A stretch of DNA of 64,000 nucleotides, taken from assembly GCA_002633005.1 (NCBI GenBank), contig NMRA01000231.1:572122-636121 (forward strand), given 5' to 3'. The notes beneath the pieces are model-generated. The model saw nothing but the letters and a program-made list of their open reading frames with translations. It did no database searches and was not told where the DNA came from. Of this stretch, positions 58,351 to 64,000 are shown piece by piece. How positions within the stretch are numbered: the first letter of the stretch is position 1; each line of letters begins with the position of its first letter. A program made the translations under genes and the position numbers. Origin of the DNA: Phoronis australis (lineage: Eukaryota > Phoronida > Phoronidae).

Positions 58351-58450
58351 ATGCCTTTTTGTATGGCGCCTGCTTGCTCAAACTCTTCGAAAAAGGTGTC
58401 TAGGGATGGTCATCGCATACCATCGTCGGGTTACCCAAGCCTTGGCCCAA
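58351..58450 (+). pseudogene. THAP first-exon fragment, right arm
   Basis: ATG at 58351 on plus: MPFCMAPACSNSSKKVSRDG then HRIPSSGYP. The C-x4-C start is kept (one Gly is Ala); no Trp or C-x2-H follows. Mirror image of 56366-56465, also reading outward. Confidence 0.6.
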
Positions 58451-58559
58451 AGCTATACTAAGGGAGGCCTACAGGTTTTCAAGAGCTGATATGGGTAAAA
58501 AATGGACAAATTAAGTCTGACTTATTGTCATTAAAACTAATCTCATCCTTGAGTAAACA

Positions 58560-58967
58560 TTGACTTAAGTTCATTTTGACTTAAGTTTAAGACTTTTCTT
58601 AAGTTTTTGACTTAAGACAAATCCTAAGATTATTTTGCGTTCCAAGAAACAATCTTAGCTAAGACTGACTTAAGTTTTTGTCTTAACTTTAAGTCAACTC
58701 TCACCTTGTCTTAACTCGACCTTAAGTTTGTCAAAATGGCCGTATTCCACATTCGTCAGCGAAGAAATGAAAACCTAGGCAGAGTTTATCGAGAGCAGAT
58801 TATTTTGCGTTCCAAGAAACAATCTTAGCTAAGACTGACTTAAGTTTTTGTCTTAACTTTAAGTCAACTCTCATCTTGTCTTAACTCGATCTTAAGTTTG
58901 TCAAAATGGCCGTATTCCACATTCGTCAGCGAAGAAATGAAAACCTAGGCAGAGTTTATCGAGAGCG
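58560..58967. repeat. Harbinger 5' end with CTTAAG words and a 170 bp tandem duplication
   Basis: Many TGACTTAAGTTTTTGTCTTA-type words in both orientations, as in a terminal or subterminal region. Bases 58628-58797 are repeated as 58798-58967 with only a few differences, including the start codon and first 20 or so codons of the transposase. Confidence 0.75.
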
Positions 58968-59425
58968 TCTTCAATACGACTCGTATGTTGACGGATGAAC
59001 AAGGATGCAGTTGACTTGTTATGCTCTTTTTTAAAAGACGACCTCGAGCCAGAAACTCGCAGAGGATATTCACTTACAACTGAGCAGCAAGTCTCAGTTG
59101 CGTTGCGGTTCTACGCCACTGGAAACTTTCAAACGGTCGTAGGTGATAGCCAAGGGATGACTAAGTCGACCGTTTCAAGAACGATCACAAAAGTAACAAA
59201 TGCCATGATCAACAATTCACCCGACTTGTCGCTCCCCAACTTGATCGACAACATCGATCTGTACCAGCGGCAATTCCATCAAGTCGCTGGCTTTCCCCGT
59301 GTTGTGGGATGTGTAGATGGGTCACTAGTAGCGATTAGAGCACCACAGCATGATGAGCAAACATTGGTTTGCAGAAAAGGCTTCCATGCCATAAACGTTC
59401 AAGTGGTTGCAGACCCCTTTTTAAG
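58906..59425 (+). pseudogene. Harbinger (PIF) transposase, N-terminal exon
   Basis: The ATG at 58906 opens MAVFHIRQRRNENLGRVYRE and runs to a stop at 58998; after a small frameshift the frame from 58995 continues with LEPETRRGYSLTTEQQV, ALRFYATGNFQTVVGDSQG, KSTVSRTI (helix-turn-helix) and PRVVGCVDGSLVAIRAPQHD, which holds the first catalytic Asp of the DDE triad, then KGFHAINVQVVADPFL. The best donor is at 59426 (AAG then GTACAG), in phase with the downstream exon (RFTDIVAKWP). Relatives are HARBI1-type transposases. The same start region occurs once more at 58736. Confidence 0.85.
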
Positions 59426-59847
59426 GTACAGTAAGTATCCCAAGTTAATGTCCTTGCTAGAACAACGGAGTCGTCTTAAATAACAGTGTAGGCTACTACT
59501 CGACACTATATGAACCGTTCAGTCCACAGCGTAATGTTTGATTGACCTCACTCGCGACCAAGCAGTCTCTGTTATTGTCTTTGGATACAATGTATTACTG
59601 ACTTCTGTCGCACGCGCTGTCACACCACGGTGTATTAAAGAGGTACTATTTGATATTTCTTGGATGAAAAATTTAAAGGCGCGCTATCCCAAATTCTTTA
59701 GTTGAGAAAATGTGGCCACTGTGAATGCATACATGAAGTTCCTCGTGATAACATGTAACATGCAAAGCCTGCTTTTCTGAAGTCCAAAAACTACATACTA
59801 ATTTAAAAAGGGGTATACGCCGCAAATACATAACTTGTATTTTGGCA

Positions 59848-60120
59848 TGGAATGTGGGATGAATTGCACTTTAAATGAAAATGTCTCGAATGACATTGCA
59901 TTTTCAATTTCAATTGTGAAAGTTGATACTTCGATGCAAGACTTCACATTTTAAAAATTTTTGACACAAAAGTGTGTGTAGTCCACTTAATGACATCTTA
60001 TTTACAACTGACAGTGGGAAATATGTGTGTGATTTTTTTGACATGAATTTTTCAGATTTACAGACATAGTGGCAAAATGGCCAGGCTCCACACATGATTC
60101 GTTCATGTGGGCAAACTGAA
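59848..60120. repeat. Duplicated segment, first copy (includes exon fragment 60056-60115)
   Basis: Nearly identical to 61161-61425. It ends with the exon start RFTDIVAKWPGSTHDSFMWA after a TTTTTCAG acceptor, then a stop. Here the WPGSTHDSF motif is intact, but the exon is cut short right after MWAN. Confidence 0.85.
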
Positions 60121-61160
60121 GCACGGCAGAAGTTTGAAGTGTATAGTCACGGCTAAATACCAACATAGTGACGAGGCTCGTGGTCTATGAATTCTGCGCA
60201 CAATGATTTTTTAGGACTGTAGGATCTTATTGATGAATTGAAGACGTGACTGTAGAGTTTTAGAACTGTAGGTAAGGCATTTTTCACATGAACACGCGTG
60301 GGCTGGGTGCTTATTTTGGCGAAGTCTGGAAACGCGTGAAGGGGGCTCTCATAGGGCGAATTTGGTATATACACCGGTGACCTAAAGTCGTGAATATAAG
60401 CATAATAAGTGCCGATGGTCATACTACCCAATGTCCGTTAGCAACTGCTCATGTGATGTCATGGACATATGTCAGCCTTAACAAATATACGTGTTTTGAC
60501 AATCTTAATCCTTGTTTGTCTCCGTAAGCAGAGTTTTGAAACGGTCGCTGATATCGGNGATATAAATATTTATTAATGTACAAGTAATGCAGACATTTCT
60601 CCAATAGATTTCATCCTAATGGCAGATATTCAACATTGAAGCAAGAGTAGTGGAACCCTGGGTGCAGAAAAATGTGAAACATTTTGGATAAAAAACGGAA
60701 TCAGTGGAATTTGACATTTTAAAATGGAAACATTTATACTAGGAGTCGTAGCATGTGCATACCCAGCCTAAAAATAGGGGGCTTGAATTTATTTTGTGTT
60801 CTTTTCTATTTTTTCGGAGATTTTGTTTCTGTGAGGCAAACCTTTTTACTCACTTTGTCAAAGGGGGGAGGGGTCATTAAAGCCCCCGAGCACACCCCTT
60901 GGTGAGCGCATGTGTAGTGTTGAAATTCGTGTGTAGACATGTTGAGAACATACAGATTACAGTACATCACCACCTGTGATTTTGGCTAGATTTTTCTAGT
61001 TGCAAGTCAGCTAATGAACTTTACCCATTCATAGAGTGATCACTTTCACTAAAGAAGTGAAACAGAATGTGGATAAACCTGTCGGGTTGACTTGATGGCA
61101 CCGACAGTGGATGAAGAAATGATTTTTGTTAATATTTAAACATGCACAACATTAAGAACT

Positions 61161-61425
61161 GGAATGTGGGATGAATTGCACTTTAAATGAAAATGTCTCG
61201 AATGACATTGCATTTTCAATTTCAATTGTGAAAGTTGATACTTCGATGCAAGACTTCACATTTTTAAAATTTTTGACACAAAAGTGTTTGTAGTCCACTT
61301 AATGACATCTTATTTACAACTGACAGTGGCAAATATGTGTGTGATTTTTTTGACATGAATTTTTTAGATTTACAGACATAGTGGCAAAATGGCCAGACTC
61401 CACACATGTGGGCAAATTGTGGCCT
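61161..61425. repeat. Duplicated segment, second copy
   Basis: Same sequence as 59848-60120, from AATGTGGGATGAATTGCACT on. This copy continues into the rest of the transposase exon, so it is the original position in the gene; the other copy is probably a partial duplicate. Confidence 0.85.
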
Positions 61426-61753
61426 TGAAGAAAAATTCTCGAGAGGCATAATCAGAGATGCCTGGTTACTCGGAGACTCTGGATACCCTCTGAAGCCCTA
61501 CCTAATGACACCTCTAGGTATGACTAAGGTCAGATTTCAAACCAGACCATTGTTAATATACGTAGTAAACAATTTTATATTCCAACAAGCTAGCTGAGCA
61601 AGAGCAAGTCGTTTAACAATATAATGTGTAACATTAATTTCTTTCACTCGCAGGAGACCCGCAGACAAGAAATGAAATTAATTACAATAACAGCCATACA
61701 AAGACAAGGCAAGTTGTGGAGTGGGCACTAGGTGTTGCAAAATCGCGATTCAG
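61368..61753 (+). pseudogene. Harbinger transposase, C-terminal exons
   Basis: Exon 61368-61517 encodes FTDIVAKWPDSTH, then an 11-base deletion between two CATG words shifts frame, then MWANCGLEEKFSRG and AWLLGDSGYPLKPYLMTPL with the second catalytic Asp. Donor GTATGA; acceptor CACTCGCAG; exon 61654-61753 encodes DPQTRNEINYNNSHTKTRQV then VEWALGVAKSRFR with the catalytic Glu, ending at a GTATAT donor. Junction phases agree. The last exon was not found. The deletion and the upstream frameshift make this copy inactive; it could only be moved by an intact relative. Confidence 0.85.
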
Positions 61754-62112
61754 GTATATTAATTTTTTCAATGCATATCCACTTAGAAGATGGCATAGTC
61801 AACTTTCATGAAACAATTTCAATAGTTCAAACTGACTAACTAAATATTAGATGAAAAATGCACATTATATACAAAGCTCAACTTTCAATATGAAAATTAA
61901 AGAATGAACTGTTTTCTGTTGATGGTTGCACAAGCGCAGTGTCAGTCTTATTGATATTGCGAGACACATCACATTTCATTTAAAAAGACACCTTGAAGTA
62001 ACAGACAAAATGTTTAGAATATTAATTAAATTAAAATCTGGCAACATTCAGGTGTTCGGTGTAAACACAGAATAAACACAAGGTGATCATATATATTAAC
62101 AAACAGTTCTAT

Positions 62113-62291
62113 NATTGTACTTCCGGGTTCGCGGCAAGTTCAAAATGGCGGTGTTTCTTTGGGTGCGAATCGTGAGTGGCGCGTTCATTTAAACTGTTTT
62201 CGAGTACGGATCGTGTATTAGTTATGGGGTAGGTACTTCTTGGATCCTTATAACATCTTCTAACCATGTATTAAGGGTTAACAACGCGTGA
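62113..62291. repeat. Dispersed repeat R1, copy c
   Basis: Direct relative of 57160-57440 and inverse of 26272-26560. It abuts a single N at its left end. Confidence 0.7.
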
Positions 62292-62880
62292 GACGAGGAC
62301 TTTAAATCAGTTGCTTTTTCTATTTACAGATAAGGTCGTTGTAACAGTTGCTATCTATTTACAAATTAAGACTTTCAAAATACTGAAAGTTCTATTACAT
62401 TTTTGCTTAAGATGCACAATGCGTTATTTTCACTAGTTTGTAACTCATCAATCGAAAGGTGCCGCAAAACTACAGAAGACCATTCAATAAATTTAGTTAG
62501 CATTAAATTCGATATGTCGTTATTTGTGGAATGTTTCACATTGAAATATGTTCTTCAAATTTTGAACAAAAATGAAATGGAAAGAGTAGCTACTAATGAC
62601 AAGGTCTCTTTACTATGAACATCCAAAAGGCACGAGCACCTTTCTGTGCATTGAAATGTGCTTATTCAACATACGCTTGCTTAGTCAAGGCAGTAGTGTT
62701 TGTTATTAGATGCACATAATTGCTTCTTAAACAGTTACCTTTGACTGAATGACCATTTCTGCAAATTGAATCTTCAGTGCACAATAATAATTCTACGCGT
62801 TCAGTAACTCTGTGTGTTCAATAAGCACATTTCAATGCATAGAAATGTACTCATTTACAACTTCTTAGGCACGACAAAAT

Positions 62881-63530
62881 TTACATATTGGACATGTTTT
62901 TTAGTGTCTTTCTCAAGCCCTTCTCATATTTAGGATTCTTTGACTCAGTTTTCTGATAGCACTCAAGAATTTTTTTCTGGAAAGAAAATTCCCTGATGGT
63001 GATGAACAGTATCAAAAACATTGACATAACATCTAACTTATCTCCTTGAGTAAACCCAACAGTGGCGTTCTCCCACTTAGACAGTAAAGTTTCATTTCGT
63101 AGTGCACTTCACAACACCCCATCCCTCAGATCACCACCATGGTAACAGTCCACAGACTCGCTACTGAATAAAAAATTTCACCACAAATTCAAGCTCAACA
63201 GTGAACTCTACTAGAGCCTTGGATGGGCGCACTAACCCCCCACGGTCACTGATTGATACCCAGTCCTTTGTGCCAAGAACCTTGTCTTTGTTACACAGAG
63301 TTTGTAATAGTTGAACTATTTTATGTTCCTTTTTACAATTACCAACTTTTGTCAGTAAACGAGCACACATTGCACCACAAATGTACTCCAATGCTTCTTT
63401 CTGTGTAGAGCTCACTTCAGCATCAACACTAGAGCTGTGCTTTTTTAGTTTTCCTTTAGATTGTCTTTCAGGACAATGTTGAATAGTCTCCTCACATACG
63501 ATCCCAAAGCTCGACGCACCATCATTGGGT
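62881..63530 (-). pseudogene. Kolobok-like/THAP transposase C-terminal part
   Basis: Read on minus from about 63530: TIQHCPERQSKGKLKKHSSS, KEALEYICGAMCARLL, VSISDRGGLVRPSKALVEF to a stop at 63161; after that stop and one frameshift or stop near 63100, ATVGFTQGDKLDVMSMFLIL, TIREFSFQKKILECYQK and GLRKTLKNMS to a TAA at 62881. The D/S-R-G-G-L-x-x-P-S and V/I-R-x-F-S-F blocks are ones I know from the ends of THAP-domain transposases of invertebrates. The N-terminal and catalytic parts are not visible within the window's right end. Confidence 0.6.
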
Positions 63531-63539
63531 CATTGATAT

Positions 63540-64000
63540 AAGTTGCTTCCGCGCAACTGGAACTGAATATGTACCCCTAATTCCCCATTACTGTTCATGT
63601 TGGACATTCTCCCTTCGTAAACATTTTTTCACAACTTAGAATTCTCTTTATTCAATGTAGGAGTGCCGTTTCACCATTGACTTTTTATTTCATTGATTGC
63701 CAACTCTGTCTATTCGGCTCAGTGGATAAATTTTGTGATCTTTAGTTACCAATATTCACTAGCAGCACCTCGTGTGATGGCAAATTTTACTTTATTTAAG
63801 TACGCCGTCTGTTGTCTGAGGTGTGTTCAATTGCACATTGGAGTAGTGTCGCCTCCTTAAGAAAAGCACGTAAAGCAGTGTTAAAGTAATTGGCAACCTA
63901 TGTACTTGAAGTCAATGCATGCACAACGAAATGACCATGGTAACTGTGGAGGCATGTGTGGTTGATGTATTACTAACTATTGAACATTAATATGCTAGTA
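63540..64000. other. Right edge, no gene recognised
   Basis: The upstream part of the transposase fragment may continue here in decayed form, but no conserved block was found. Otherwise AT-rich sequence with nothing assignable. Confidence 0.3.

Larger units (their letters stand above)
56243..58558. mobile_element. 2.3 kb foldback element with about 515 bp inverted arms
   Basis: The left arm (56243-56762) and right arm (58045-58558) are inverse copies: GTTTACTCAAGGATGA outermost, TTTTTTACCCATATC, the THAP start exon, TTACGATGTAAACTCTTC, CAATCAGCGATCGCTTTCAG, TTCAGTGTTTT, and ACCGATTAACTG innermost. Between the arms lie a MITE (56994-57157), an R1 copy and an R2 copy. The element may be a Kolobok- or P-type transposon with long inverted ends whose coding centre was replaced. 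Arms differ at scattered bases, so the duplication is not recent. Confidence 0.7.

Noticed and set aside
1-64000. CRISPR array, operons, bacterial origin
   Set aside because: No regular short repeats with unique spacers; introns, LINEs, LTRs and MITEs show a eukaryotic genome.

Overview
This window looks like nuclear DNA of a metazoan, most likely a marine invertebrate. It is AT-rich, intron-rich and crowded with degenerate LINEs, an LTR element, Kolobok-like and Harbinger-like DNA transposons, MITEs and short satellites, with no operons. It comes from a draft assembly: there is a 26-base N run at 30425-30450 and two isolated Ns near 60558 and 62113. No rRNA, intact tRNA or CRISPR array was seen. 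The species cannot be fixed from the sequence alone.

The one host gene I can reconstruct lies on the minus strand and covers about 49 kb. It starts with a signal-peptide exon at 49905-49959. Six further exons follow, at 45642-45765, 37678-37871, 23726-23881, 9676-9813, 4848-4956 and 868-1073. All seven have consensus splice sites, and every junction keeps the frame (intron phases 1, 2, 1, 1, 2, then 1 at the last donor). Together they encode about 327 residues: a signal peptide and three immunoglobulin-like domains, each built from two exons. The WTFP motif in domain 3 and the layout of domain 2 resemble the ectodomain of the VEGFR/PDGFR family of receptor tyrosine kinases. The rest of the gene, including any transmembrane and kinase parts, would lie left of base 1.

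Most of the rest is transposon debris inside the introns. Region by region: a LINE RNase H remnant (2.25-3.1 kb); tandem and dispersed repeats (3.3-12 kb); Kolobok-like element copy 1 (12979-14607); an L1/Tx1-type LINE (14972-17990) followed by a GTACGTAC satellite; Kolobok-like copy 2 (20503-22107); a repeat shared with 52.7-54.6 kb (26.5-28.8 kb); a THAP-bearing element (29.65-30.3 kb); a 3' end of a Ty3/gypsy-like element with its LTR (30452-30741); a tandem repeat field (32.4-33.8 kb); a Jockey/CR1-like LINE (39.6-44.6 kb) split by a 3.1 kb DNA transposon (41238-44348); a THAP remnant (44.9 kb); and two MITEs.

Right of the receptor gene the window holds a tRNA-derived SINE, a 2.3 kb foldback with a THAP first-exon fragment in each arm, a broken Harbinger transposase gene with duplicated parts (58.6-61.75 kb), and the C-terminal part of a Kolobok-like transposase (62881-63530, minus).

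The most unusual system is the pair of TTAA-flanked Kolobok-like elements. On one strand each carries a THAP DNA-binding domain plus the beginning of a transposase core. On the other strand, converging on it, each carries a gene for an acidic protein ending in a cysteine-rich module like the C-terminal ballast domain of P2X7 receptors. A third element at 29.65-30.3 kb seems to share the layout.
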